From positions 186,001 to 250,000 of the forward strand of contig JBCCEF010000004.1 of the NCBI GenBank assembly GCA_039030395.1: a stretch of DNA of 64,000 bases, read 5' to 3'. The notes beneath the pieces were generated by a model. The model saw only the letters and a list, made by a program, of their open reading frames with translations. It ran no database searches and was not told the DNA's origin. This stretch comes from Acidobacteriota bacterium. GTDB taxonomy: Bacteria > Acidobacteriota > Thermoanaerobaculia > Multivoradales > JBCCEF01. Every line of letters begins with the position of its first letter. Position 1 is the stretch's first letter. A program made the position numbers and the translations under genes. Shown here one piece after another: positions 43,226-51,283 of the stretch.

Positions 43226-44186
43226 TTCCCCAATGCCTCCGCCGAGCGTCCGCTGGATTCGCGGCGCGGTGGAGTACACCCGCCGGCGCCGCCGGGCGGT
43301 TTTCGGCGCGCTGGCGGCGGTGATTCTGTTGCTGTGGCTGGCAGCGGGAATCTACTCCGTGGGCAACGGCGAGTCCGCCGCCCTGCTGCGTTTCGGACGC
43401 TATACAGGGCAACCGGTGGCCTCCGGGCTGCGCTTTCGATTGCCGGGGGTCGAGCGGGTGGAGAAGGTCGCCACCGGCGAAGTTTTCCGGTTGGAAATCT
43501 TCGGCGAAAAGGTACCGGATCTGGTGCTGATCACCGGCGACGAAAACCTGATCGAGACCACTTTGGTGGTGCAGTACCAGGTGGCCGAGACGGGGCGGTT
43601 CTTGTTCGGCAGTGAGGATCCGGAGCTGTTGGTGGCCCAGGTGGTGCGGGCGGCGCTGGTGGAGACGGTGGCCTCCCTGCCGGTGGATACGGTGCTCACC
43701 TCCGGCAAGGCGGCGATCCAGAACCGCGTCCGCACCGAGGCGCAGCGTCTGCTCGAAGGCTACGGCGCCGGGGTCGTGCTGACCGCCGTCAACCTGCAGG
43801 CGGTCGATCCGCCGCGCGAGGCGGCGGCGGCCTTCCGGGATGTGAGCGACGCCAAGGCTCAGGCGGCCGGCCAGATCAGCGACGCCGAGAGCGCCCGGGA
43901 GCGCGAGCTATCCCTCGCCCGCGGCGGAGCGGAACAACTCCTCTCCCGGGCCGGCGCCGACGCCGACCGCCGCCGGCAACAAGCCCGCGGCGCCGCCGAG
44001 CGGTTCCGTCAAGTCCTCGCCCAGAAGCGCCGCACGCCGGGGCAGACGGAAACGGACCTGTGGCTCGAAACGGTCCAGTCCACCCTGCCCCAGGCGCGGG
44101 TGATCGTCCTGGCCCCGGGCCAGCGGCCGGTGATCGATGTCCAGATGGTGGAAGAGGGGGCGGCGACGCCCGTCCCCCGCCGCTGA
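43215..44186 (+). CDS. SPFH family protein, HflK-like
   Basis: A 323-aa SPFH protein with a short cytoplasmic lead, one membrane helix (AVFGALAAVILLLWLAAGIYSV), the SPFH domain (NGESAALLRFGRYTGQPV; LITGDENLIETTLVVQYQV as in HflK) and a coiled coil (QISDAESARERELSLARGGAEQ). The start overlaps the HflC-like gene by 11 bp; ATG 43233 is an alternative. Together with the fused SPFH domain of the permease, the operon encodes three SPFH units, which suggests a hetero-oligomeric ring in the membrane. Confidence 0.86.
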   Translation: MAPDSPMPPPSVRWIRGAVEYTRRRRRAVFGALAAVILLLWLAAGIYSVGNGESAALLRFGRYTGQPVASGLRFRLPGVERVEKVATGEVFRLEIFGEKVPDLVLITGDENLIETTLVVQYQVAETGRFLFGSEDPELLVAQVVRAALVETVASLPVDTVLTSGKAAIQNRVRTEAQRLLEGYGAGVVLTAVNLQAVDPPREAAAAFRDVSDAKAQAAGQISDAESARERELSLARGGAEQLLSRAGADADRRRQQARGAAERFRQVLAQKRRTPGQTETDLWLETVQSTLPQARVIVLAPGQRPVIDVQMVEEGAATPVPRR

Positions 44187-44189
44187 CCG

Positions 44190-45371
44190 CTACTCGACGA
44201 CAAAGAACACGTCGGTAGTGTCGATCCTCAGTTCTCGATTGCCTACCGCGAGCCAGGCAGCTCCGTAGAAGTGGAAGAAGTTGCCCGCCTTGTCGCGCCG
44301 TTTCGTGTAGCGGAAGTCCAGGCCGATTCGCACCACGCCGGCCTGGGCCAAGCTCAAGGTCTCACCCGGCTGAGAGATGGCGTCGTGGTTCTGGTCGATC
44401 CACAGCAGCAGCTCGTCGTACACGACGTCGCCGGCATCGATCGCACCGTTGCCGTTACCCCCCAGGGCAGGTAGATCAAACTCCGCCAGCGGGATGTAGC
44501 CGTTTTCCGCCGTCGAACCATCAACCCGCGGCGTGTGATTGCCGAACAGCTCGGCACCGCTGGTGATTGCCCCGTCTCCGTTTCGATCCAGGGCGAGGAA
44601 GGCGTCGAGCCCGCGAGGGTCTGTCCACGACAGCGTTTCGGCGACGCCATCGGCGTCGATGTCGAAGGAGACCGGATCCCCCAGACCGGTGAGCAGGAAG
44701 CCATTGCGGTCCAGATCTAGCAGAATCGGCGAATCCGGCCCGCCGGGGTCGCAGCCCTGGGGTGGGTAGGGGTGGTCGCAGGGGTCCGGGGATTCAAAGT
44801 CGGTCCACCATTGGGCGTCGGCCCTTTGGCAATCCTCAACACTGACGGTGGTGGGACCAGGCCGATTGTAGCCGTACATGATGCGATCTCGGCACTCCCA
44901 GCGCTCGACATCTCCGAGACCCATGAGGTGGCCGATCTCGTGGGCCATCGTGCGGTCCAAGTTGTCGCACGGTTCGCCGCTGTAGCTTTGCTCGAAGATT
45001 CTGATGGTGACCCCAGTGAGATCGCCGCTTTGGTTGTATTCGCGTATCGTGTAGCCGCATCCTCCGGTTGGCCCTCGGTCCAGATTCCTTCCATTTTGAA
45101 AGATCACGTCTACATTGAAGTGACCGGCCTGCGGCGATGACCCGGTGTAGATGTGGGGGACCTGGGTGACGGCACACGAAGAGTTCCAGAGATCGGCTCC
45201 ATTGGCGATCCAGGGGAACGGAGTGGGAGAGACCAGCATGAAGAAGTTCGCTTCTTGTTGGCCGTTCCAGTTAGAAAGTTTCGGAGCGCAGTCAATGGCA
45301 CCTAGAAGAGGCGGCCAAAGGACCGCAATAGCCCAAGTCGCTGCGCTGCAGAGTCGAAACTTCTTCCTCAT
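44190..45371 (-). CDS. Secreted matrixin-like zinc protease with calcium-binding repeats
   Basis: A 393-aa exported protein. After the signal peptide (SAATWAIAVLWPPLLGAIDC) comes a metzincin domain with the zinc motif HEIGHLMGLGD and a Met-turn (RIMYGYN). The C-terminal part has EF-hand-like or dockerin-like acidic loops (LDLDRNGFLL; DIDADGVAETL; LDRNGDGAITSGAELFG; DQNHDAISQPGE), probably binding calcium. The zinc motif matches HExxHxxGxxD. The gene starts inside the stop of the upstream hypothetical gene (ATGA), so both are made together. Base composition is lower in GC than the neighbours. Confidence 0.82.
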   Translation of the reverse strand: MRKKFRLCSAATWAIAVLWPPLLGAIDCAPKLSNWNGQQEANFFMLVSPTPFPWIANGADLWNSSCAVTQVPHIYTGSSPQAGHFNVDVIFQNGRNLDRGPTGGCGYTIREYNQSGDLTGVTIRIFEQSYSGEPCDNLDRTMAHEIGHLMGLGDVERWECRDRIMYGYNRPGPTTVSVEDCQRADAQWWTDFESPDPCDHPYPPQGCDPGGPDSPILLDLDRNGFLLTGLGDPVSFDIDADGVAETLSWTDPRGLDAFLALDRNGDGAITSGAELFGNHTPRVDGSTAENGYIPLAEFDLPALGGNGNGAIDAGDVVYDELLLWIDQNHDAISQPGETLSLAQAGVVRIGLDFRYTKRRDKAGNFFHFYGAAWLAVGNRELRIDTTDVFFVVE

Positions 45372-46132
45372 GGGAGACTCGATTCCAATGCCTCTTCAAG
45401 GGATGAAAGTAGGTCCGAGTAGAAGATTTCCGGAAAGTAGTCGGTCACGGAAGTCTTGCCGCTCGGAAGGCGGTAAAAGAGCTGATCGTCGAGCAGAGGA
45501 ACGAAAGGGGCCCGAAAGTCAGGCGCCTGCTCGAAAATCAGTAGAACAGAGTCTCCTTCTTGTGGAATATCCTCCCCTCCGCGCGGCCGAACGCAGTAGG
45601 ACCCCCCTTCCATGAGAAGGGTCACGCCGCCATAGACCACTCGCAATGTCCGGAAGGGACGAATGCCTGAAGGGGATTTGAGTAGGCTGTCAACCTCGAT
45701 TTCGAAGAGGGTCGATGCCACCCCCTGAAAGAAGCCCGAAGCCTGGGTTGAGACCTTGCCGCTCACGATCAATTCCGAAAAGCGCGAGATTTCGTAGGGA
45801 GTTCTCGGTGGGTTCAACCATTGGGGTCGCTGGTCGTCGATAATGAGGTAGGTCATGCACGGGTCCTCTGCCGGACTCTTGCCTTTCGTTTCGTAGAGGC
45901 GCCGAGAGCGATCTAGCTCTCTCTTGAGGCTCGATTGCGTGCCCGCCGGCAGGAGATCCCAGTTCATCTCCCCATTCGGTGCCGCCTCTTCCAGGCTCAC
46001 CCACAGCGGCCGACCGGTCTCCTCGGCGTATTCGCCGCCGATCCAGGCGGGGATCTCAGCGGAGAGCGCCACCGGAGTGGCGGCGAGCAGGACGAGGGCG
46101 AGGCTCAGGGAGAGGATTCGAGACCGATTCAT
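45368..46132 (-). CDS. Secreted protein of unknown function, partner of the matrixin-like protease
   Basis: I do not recognise a family. The 254-aa product starts at 46132 with a signal peptide (ILSLSLALVLLAATPVALSA). A central region (FSELIVSGKVSTQASGF then LFEIEVDSLLKS and LRVVYGGVTLLMEGG) is beta-rich and resembles an OB-fold-like or inhibitor-type domain. Two cysteines (DPCMTYL; YCVRPRGG) could form a disulfide. Its stop overlaps the protease start (ATGA). A chaperone or inhibitor role for the protease is possible but unproven. An AT-rich inverted repeat lies directly upstream of its start. Confidence 0.6.
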   Translation of the reverse strand: MNRSRILSLSLALVLLAATPVALSAEIPAWIGGEYAEETGRPLWVSLEEAAPNGEMNWDLLPAGTQSSLKRELDRSRRLYETKGKSPAEDPCMTYLIIDDQRPQWLNPPRTPYEISRFSELIVSGKVSTQASGFFQGVASTLFEIEVDSLLKSPSGIRPFRTLRVVYGGVTLLMEGGSYCVRPRGGEDIPQEGDSVLLIFEQAPDFRAPFVPLLDDQLFYRLPSGKTSVTDYFPEIFYSDLLSSLEEALESSLP

Positions 46133-46133
46133 T

Positions 46134-46152
46134 GAATTATCGTAAATAATTC
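46134..46152. promoter_or_regulatory. AT-rich inverted repeat between divergent genes (possible operator)
   Basis: Perfect palindrome GAATTAT-CGTAA-ATAATTC, 7-bp arms with a 5-bp spacer. It stands out as an AT island in GC-rich DNA, two bases upstream of the start at 46132 and 145 bp before the divergent gene at 46298. The shape suits a dimeric repressor site or a -10 region. Confidence 0.45.
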
Positions 46153-46297
46153 GATGTCGTGGATCAAGGCGTTGGGATCGGCTGGGTGCTCGCTCGACCG
46201 CCCGGGCGGTATGATGCAGGAAAGGCGCGGAAGACTCGATTTGGGCGGAGAACCGGCCAAGAACTTGCTCGCGCATCACCAAGGGAGCCTTGATCTC

Positions 46298-46696
46298 ATG
46301 AGCTACGACTGGAGTACCGTTCTGCACCTGTTCGGCGGCTTTCTGCTCTTTGCGAGCCTCGGCGGCATGGTGTATCACCAGCTCCAAGCCGGCGAGACCA
46401 CCGGCGAGGGCTGGGGGATCAAGGCTCGCAAGCTGGCCGGGGCGACCCACGGCGTGGCGCTGCTAGTGATCTTGTTCTCGGGCCTGATGCTGATCGGTCA
46501 CCTCTCCAGCCTGCGGGTGCTCCAGGGTTTCCCCTGGCCGGCGTGGGTGTGGCTCAAGCTGGCCCTGTGGCTGGTCATGGGCGGCATCCTGGCCGTGGTG
46601 CGCCGAGCGCCGCGTTTGGCGCTGACGCTGTGGTGGACCATTCCGCTGCTCGGTGGCCTGGCGGCTTTTCTCGCGATCATGAAGCCCGGCTCCTGA
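46298..46696 (+). CDS. Small four-helix membrane protein
   Basis: A 132-aa inner-membrane protein starting at ATG 46298 with AAGGGAG ten bases upstream. Four hydrophobic segments are visible (VLHLFGGFLLFASLGGMVYH; HGVALLVILFSGLMLIGH; AWVWLKLALWLVMGGILAVV; LWWTIPLLGGLAAFLAIM). Histidines in the first and second helices (VLHLFGG, VYHQL, ATHGVA, IGHLSS) would suit haem or metal binding, but the family is not recognised. It is followed 111 bp later by the M28 lipoprotein gene. Confidence 0.65.
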   Translation: MSYDWSTVLHLFGGFLLFASLGGMVYHQLQAGETTGEGWGIKARKLAGATHGVALLVILFSGLMLIGHLSSLRVLQGFPWPAWVWLKLALWLVMGGILAVVRRAPRLALTLWWTIPLLGGLAAFLAIMKPGS

Positions 46697-46807
46697 TTCT
46701 TCACCCCGATTTCCCTAGCATGCGGCAACACGATCCGTCGACTCGCCGGCGTCCGCCGGGCCGGCGCGCCGCAGGGCCGGATCTTTCGACTTCTAGGAGA
46801 ACTAGCG

Positions 46808-48535
46808 ATGCATTCAACGGCACGAAACCCAACTCGACTCTTCTTTCTTTCTCTCGCCATGACCGGCGCCTTGGCGCTCTTCGGTGCCTGCTCGCCGGGC
46901 GCCGAAACCGCCGCGGAGGTCGACCTGGTCGCTGCCGCGCCGCAGGCCGCCGAGGTGATCACCGAAGAGGTGCTGAAGCCGCCCATCGCCTACCTGTCCG
47001 ATGATGCCCTCCAGGGCCGCGGTCCGGGTTCCGAGGGCGATACGGCGACGCGCCAGTATCTGATCCAGCAGCTCGGAGCCATGGGCTATCAGCCGGGCGC
47101 TGCAGATGGCGGCTGGGAACAGCCCTTCGACATCCTGGGGATCACCACCACGGCGCCGGAGACCTGGAATTTCGTCGCCGGCAATCGTTCCTTGAGCCTC
47201 AACTTCTGGGACGACTTCATCGCCGGCTCCGGGGTGCAGGAAGCTGCCGTTGCGGTGGCCGACGCCGAGGTGGTGTTCGTCGGCTACGGCATCGAGGCGC
47301 CGGAGTACGGTTGGGACGACTACAAGGGCGCCGACCTCACCGGCAAGGTCCTGCTGATGCTCAACAACGATCCGGATTGGGATCCGGCCCTCTTCGAGGG
47401 CAACCGGCGCCTCTACTATGGCCGCTGGACCTACAAGTACGAGAGCGCCGCCGCCCAGGGCGCCGCCGGGGCGATCATCATCCATACGACGCCCTCGGCG
47501 GGCTATCCCTTCCAGGTGGTGCAGACCTCCTGGACTGGACCACAGTTTGAGCTGCCGGCCGGCGACGAGGCGCGGGTGCAGGTGGCCGCCTGGGTTTCCG
47601 AGGATGCCGCCGAGCGGCTGGTGTCCTTCGCCGGGGAGAATCTGGCGGAGTTGACGGAGCGGGCGCGCAGCCGTGAGTTCGAGCCGGTGCCGCTGGCAGT
47701 GACCACCTCCATCGAGTTGACCAACGAGCTGGAGAGCACCCAGACCGCCAACGTGCTCGCCGTTCTGCCGGGGCGGGACCCGGAACTGGCCGACGAGGCG
47801 CTGGTCTTCTCCGCCCATCATGACCACCTGGGGGTCGGCAAGGCCGATGCCGAAGGCGACACCGTCTACAACGGCGCCTTCGACAACGCCTCCGGCTGCA
47901 GTCAGCTCTTGGCTATCGCCCGGGCCTTCCGGGAGCTGCCCGAGGCGCCGCGTCGCTCGCTGCTCTTTGCCTTCGTGGCGGCGGAGGAGCAGGGCCTTCT
48001 CGGTTCCGCATTCTTCGCCCGCAATCCCACCTTCCCGCCGGGGAAGATCGCCGCCAACATCAACTACGACGGCGCCAATATCTGGGGCCGCACCCGCGAC
48101 ATTGGATTCATCGGTTACGGAAAGTCGTCCTTGGACGAAGTGGTTGAGAAGTATGCCGGCGAGCAGGGGCGGGTGGTGAAGGCGGACCAGTTCCCGGATC
48201 GCGGCTTCTTCTACCGTTCGGACCAGTTCAATTTCGCCAAGATCGGCGTGCCGGCCATCTACTTCGACAGCGGCACCGAGTTCATCGGCCAGCCGGAGGG
48301 CTGGGGCGAAGAGCAGATCAAGGCCTGGGAGAGCGTGCAGTACCACCAGCCGAGCGACGAGCTGGAAGACGACTGGAACTTCGAGGGGATGATCGAAGAC
48401 GCCCGCCTGGGTTTCCGGGCGGCGGTGGAGATTGCCGAGGCGAACCGAATGCCCACCTGGAATCCCGGCGACGAGTTCGAGGCGGCGCGCCTGGCGGCGC
48501 TTGAGAATGCGTCTTCGGCGGAGGGGTCGGAGTAG
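46808..48535 (+). CDS. M28 family peptidase, lipoprotein
   Basis: A 575-aa exported zinc aminopeptidase with a lipobox (ALFGAC near residue 28) for membrane anchoring. A PA-like insert domain (VVFVGYGIEAPEYGWDDYK; KVLLMLNNDP) sits in the first half. The M28 core shows its metal ligands in SAHHDHLG, NGAFDNASG, VAAEEQGLLGS, NINYDGANIW and a C-terminal YHQPSDE region. ATG 46808 has AGGAGA upstream. Together with the M28 enzyme at 2670 and the M16 peptidase it fits a peptide-degrading lifestyle. Confidence 0.9.
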   Translation: MHSTARNPTRLFFLSLAMTGALALFGACSPGAETAAEVDLVAAAPQAAEVITEEVLKPPIAYLSDDALQGRGPGSEGDTATRQYLIQQLGAMGYQPGAADGGWEQPFDILGITTTAPETWNFVAGNRSLSLNFWDDFIAGSGVQEAAVAVADAEVVFVGYGIEAPEYGWDDYKGADLTGKVLLMLNNDPDWDPALFEGNRRLYYGRWTYKYESAAAQGAAGAIIIHTTPSAGYPFQVVQTSWTGPQFELPAGDEARVQVAAWVSEDAAERLVSFAGENLAELTERARSREFEPVPLAVTTSIELTNELESTQTANVLAVLPGRDPELADEALVFSAHHDHLGVGKADAEGDTVYNGAFDNASGCSQLLAIARAFRELPEAPRRSLLFAFVAAEEQGLLGSAFFARNPTFPPGKIAANINYDGANIWGRTRDIGFIGYGKSSLDEVVEKYAGEQGRVVKADQFPDRGFFYRSDQFNFAKIGVPAIYFDSGTEFIGQPEGWGEEQIKAWESVQYHQPSDELEDDWNFEGMIEDARLGFRAAVEIAEANRMPTWNPGDEFEAARLAALENASSAEGSE

Positions 48536-48985
48536 TCGAAGCTGGCCGGAGAAGGCGATTCGCTGGACCCTCGCCACCGGATCGAGTCCTGGCGCGAAGG
48601 CTGCAACGCAAGGCTCCCTCGGCTACCGGACGCCGAGGGAGTTTGCCCGGGAGGCAGGGGCGCCAGCCGACCGAATCGGCCTGCGCTTCGCCGGTCCCAT
48701 CTCGCCGGTCAGCCGCCGAACCTGTAGGCCAGGCATGAACTTTTGCTCTTTTTGCTCTTGAACAACCGGCTGGCAGCTTCCCTTGGCGCCGCCTCCAAGG
48801 CCATTCCCAGGACCGATTTCTCGGCGATGAATCGCTGAGCGACGAACCTGCCCGCGCTGGCTAGTCCTCCAACCGCGGCTCCTTTCCGCGCAAAAAAGAC
48901 GGCGAACGACTTCGCCTCAGAACTGATGCGCGCCAATCTGCAGGAAAATTGTGACCACCACAGTCCTGCAGGTACTGTTCACGCG
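48536..48985. other. 450-bp stretch without a convincing gene
   Basis: Between the M28 lipoprotein gene and the second ECF sigma gene I see no reliable coding frame. A minus-strand open frame at 48709-48936 (75 codons, basic, ending LAYRFGG) has no recognised family or clear ribosome binding site. A pyrimidine-rich run (CTCTTTTTGCTCTTG) lies near 48747-48761. Most of the 5' region of the sigma operon should be here. Confidence 0.4.
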
Positions 48986-49480
48986 ATGCCATTGGAGGAG
49001 ATCGTGGAAACGTTGGCCCCTCGCCTGTTGCGCTACTGTCTGGCTCGGACCGGTGATGCGGGCCTCGCCGAAGAGGCAGCCCAAGATGCGTTGACCGCCC
49101 TCGTGCGGCGCTGGCGGCGGTATGGGCCGCCGGACAATGCCGACGGCTTCGCCTTCGCCATCGCCCGGCGTAGAGCGCTGCGGGCTCTAGTACGGCGGCG
49201 CCTCCTCGCACCGCTCGACGCCCTCGGCATGGCCCACAAATGCCAGCATCCCGGCAGCAACACAGAGCGCGCCATCGAGCAGCGCGACGAGCTGCAGCGA
49301 ACCCTGGCGGCACTCTCCCACCTCGGCCACCGCGACCGGGAGTCCATTCTGCTCGCCGCTGTCGGCGAACTCGATACCGCCGCCGCTGCCGAGGCCCTGG
49401 GAATCAGCTCCTCTGCCTTCAAGATGCGCCTCCATCGCGCACGCCAACGACTCGATACCTTGTTGGAGACCGACCGATGA
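48986..49480 (+). CDS. ECF-type sigma factor of the STN operon
   Basis: A 164-aa sigma-70 family protein with a compact region 2 (LRYCLARTGDAGLAEEAAQDA then ALVRRWRRY; GFAFAIARRRALRALVRR) and region 4 (LGHRDRESILLAAVGELD; AAAEALGISSSAFKMRLHRA). The start at 48986 gives the expected size; ATG 48926 is possible. Its stop overlaps the next ATG (ATGA). The operon lacks FecA and FecR genes in their usual form, but its third gene carries STN domains, so signal input is likely from the envelope. Confidence 0.82.
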   Translation: MPLEEIVETLAPRLLRYCLARTGDAGLAEEAAQDALTALVRRWRRYGPPDNADGFAFAIARRRALRALVRRRLLAPLDALGMAHKCQHPGSNTERAIEQRDELQRTLAALSHLGHRDRESILLAAVGELDTAAAAEALGISSSAFKMRLHRARQRLDTLLETDR

Positions 49481-49821
49481 ATCCTGAGCCCGCGCAACGA
49501 ACCTCCAGCGACGAGCGGCTTCGCGCCGCCTTCGAGCCCGATCCGGACAGCGCCGTTCGCATCGTCCGCAGTGCCCTCGCCGAACCGACCCACCGTCTCC
49601 CGATATGGCGTTGGTCCGCCGCCGCCGCTCTGACGCTCTTGCTCGCCGCGTTGCTGAACCACACCTTCGCGCCGCGGCAGGACCCTCTTCCATCGGGCAC
49701 CCAGGTCCTGCACTCCGACGCGCCGCGACGATTGACCATCAGCAACGCTAGCGGAGTCATGACGGTGACCTCACCGTCCGGCTCCACCACCATCCTTCTT
49801 CCCTCGGGAGTCTCGCGATGA
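49477..49821 (+). CDS. Small membrane protein, probable anti-sigma factor
   Basis: A 114-aa protein with a cytoplasmic lead (about 43 residues), one membrane helix (WSAAAALTLLLAALLNHTF) and a short periplasmic part that ends in a beta-like Ser/Thr repeat (GVMTVTSPSGSTTILLPSG). It overlaps the sigma gene and the STN gene on both sides (ATGA each). Position and topology fit a minimal anti-sigma factor, but there is no recognised sigma-binding motif. Confidence 0.6.
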   Translation: MNPEPAQRTSSDERLRAAFEPDPDSAVRIVRSALAEPTHRLPIWRWSAAAALTLLLAALLNHTFAPRQDPLPSGTQVLHSDAPRRLTISNASGVMTVTSPSGSTTILLPSGVSR

Positions 49822-51161
49822 ACCGTTCGATCCTGTGCATAGCCCTCGCCGTACTCCTCATCGTCCCGGCCGCGGTCGGTGCCCACCAGATCGATGAGGG
49901 AGAGCCGATCAGCCTGTCGTTTCGCGACGCGGATCTGGCGATGACAATCGCTGCCTTCGCGCAAATCGCTGGCGCCACCGTCGACGCGGACGGCCCTCTC
50001 GAAGGCACCGTCACCGTCGAGCTCAAGGAAGTAACCTGGCGCCAGGCGTTGGCTACCATTTGCCGACTGAATGGGCTCGGGTGCACCGTCGAGGACCATC
50101 CGACACCGACGATCCGCATTGTCACCCGCACGCCCGGCGGCGCCGTCTCGGCCACCGACTGCACTCCGAGTCAACCTCCTGCCGATGCCGCAGAGATCAG
50201 CATCTCGCTAAAGGGCGCCGATTTATTCCAAACGCTGCGCAGTTTCGGTCGGCTCTCGAACCTAAGCGTGGTGATCCACCCGGGCGTCCGCGGCGCGGTC
50301 ACCTTCGACGCCGAGAACCAACCCTGGACCGAAGTGGCAGAAGAGATCTGCCGGCTCGTGGGCTGCCGCATCCAGTGGTGCGACACGGAGCTGGAGGTTT
50401 TCGCCCAACCGCCGGCGAGCGCCTCCACTGAGGAGGAGTTGCGAACCTTCGACGTGCCCCGCGGCTCTCTGGCGGCCAAGCCGCTGGCAGGAACGCCATC
50501 GCGATGGATCCGCGCGCAGCTGACCACCACTGCGGGCGAGACCGCTGAAAGTGTTCTTCGCTTCACCTGGAACCAGCCGGTCTACACTCTCACGGTTGCT
50601 GACGGATGGTCAGTCGTATTGAGTTGGTTGCCGCTAAGCCAAAACCTTCACACTGGAGTGGCGACACTCGTACACTGTGTCAACGGTGTCCCGCACAGCC
50701 TCGACACCCGTTTGGTTCCGCTGCCACTCGCCGACGACTGGCGGTGGCAGGTCGCCGGAACAACGCTCGAGCTTGTGGATTCCCCGGACCCTCAAGTCGA
50801 CGCTCCAGGAAGCCACCCTGCACCACTTTGCCTAGGTCCTGCCGGAGGCCGGATCGATGCGTGGCTCGAGGCTGCCGGCGGCGGCTCAAAGCTCACCTTG
50901 AACACGACCCCCGGTCGCTATCTCCTGATCACGCCTCACAGCAGCGAGCGCCCCACCCTGGGGGCGACCGCCTTTGTCGTCATCGGTGCTTCGGCGATCG
51001 ACGGGCTCGAGCTGTTGCGGATCGATAGCCGCGATGGCCAGGTGTTCGATCGACGGGTCCTCTTGCAAGCGGGCGAAACTCAGACGCTCGAGATCGACCC
51101 GTCCATCGCCGAGGGCAGCCGCCTTGAGCTGCGCTGGACACCGAGCGCTCTCGTCCGCTGA
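49818..51161 (+). CDS. Exported protein with two STN (secretin/TonB short N-terminal) domains
   Basis: A 447-aa protein with a signal peptide (SILCIALAVLLIVPAAVGA). Two STN-like domains follow: residues about 30-95 (ISLSFRDADLAMTIAAFAQIAG ... VTWRQALATICRLNGL) and 120-195 (ISLKGADLFQTLRSFGRLSNLS ... PWTEVAEEICRLVG), each with a beta-alpha-beta core. The C-terminal 230 residues are beta-rich and unrecognised. STN domains sit at the N-terminus of secretins and of TonB receptors that signal to sigma factors. Here they are cut loose from any barrel, yet coupled (ATGA) to a sigma and anti-sigma pair. It probably passes a periplasmic signal to the sigma factor. Confidence 0.75.
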   Translation: MNRSILCIALAVLLIVPAAVGAHQIDEGEPISLSFRDADLAMTIAAFAQIAGATVDADGPLEGTVTVELKEVTWRQALATICRLNGLGCTVEDHPTPTIRIVTRTPGGAVSATDCTPSQPPADAAEISISLKGADLFQTLRSFGRLSNLSVVIHPGVRGAVTFDAENQPWTEVAEEICRLVGCRIQWCDTELEVFAQPPASASTEEELRTFDVPRGSLAAKPLAGTPSRWIRAQLTTTAGETAESVLRFTWNQPVYTLTVADGWSVVLSWLPLSQNLHTGVATLVHCVNGVPHSLDTRLVPLPLADDWRWQVAGTTLELVDSPDPQVDAPGSHPAPLCLGPAGGRIDAWLEAAGGGSKLTLNTTPGRYLLITPHSSERPTLGATAFVVIGASAIDGLELLRIDSRDGQVFDRRVLLQAGETQTLEIDPSIAEGSRLELRWTPSALVR

Positions 51162-51283
51162 GCCAGCCAGCACTGCTAGCTCTCGGCAGATCCGCCCTCG
51201 GTAGGCCGTAGGTGCGGATGGTGCCGGCTGGGTGCTCGACTTTCCGGGTTGACCAAGAATGCCGGCCAGGCCGCCTCATCCCT

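Noticed and set aside
46814-48577. A 587-codon minus-strand open frame opposite the M28 lipoprotein gene
   Set aside because: Shadow of a real gene with zinc-site motifs on the plus strand.
48709-48936. A 75-codon minus-strand frame as a small gene
   Set aside because: No ribosome binding site or family; its 3' half is Ser/Lys-rich. Left as unannotated intergenic DNA.
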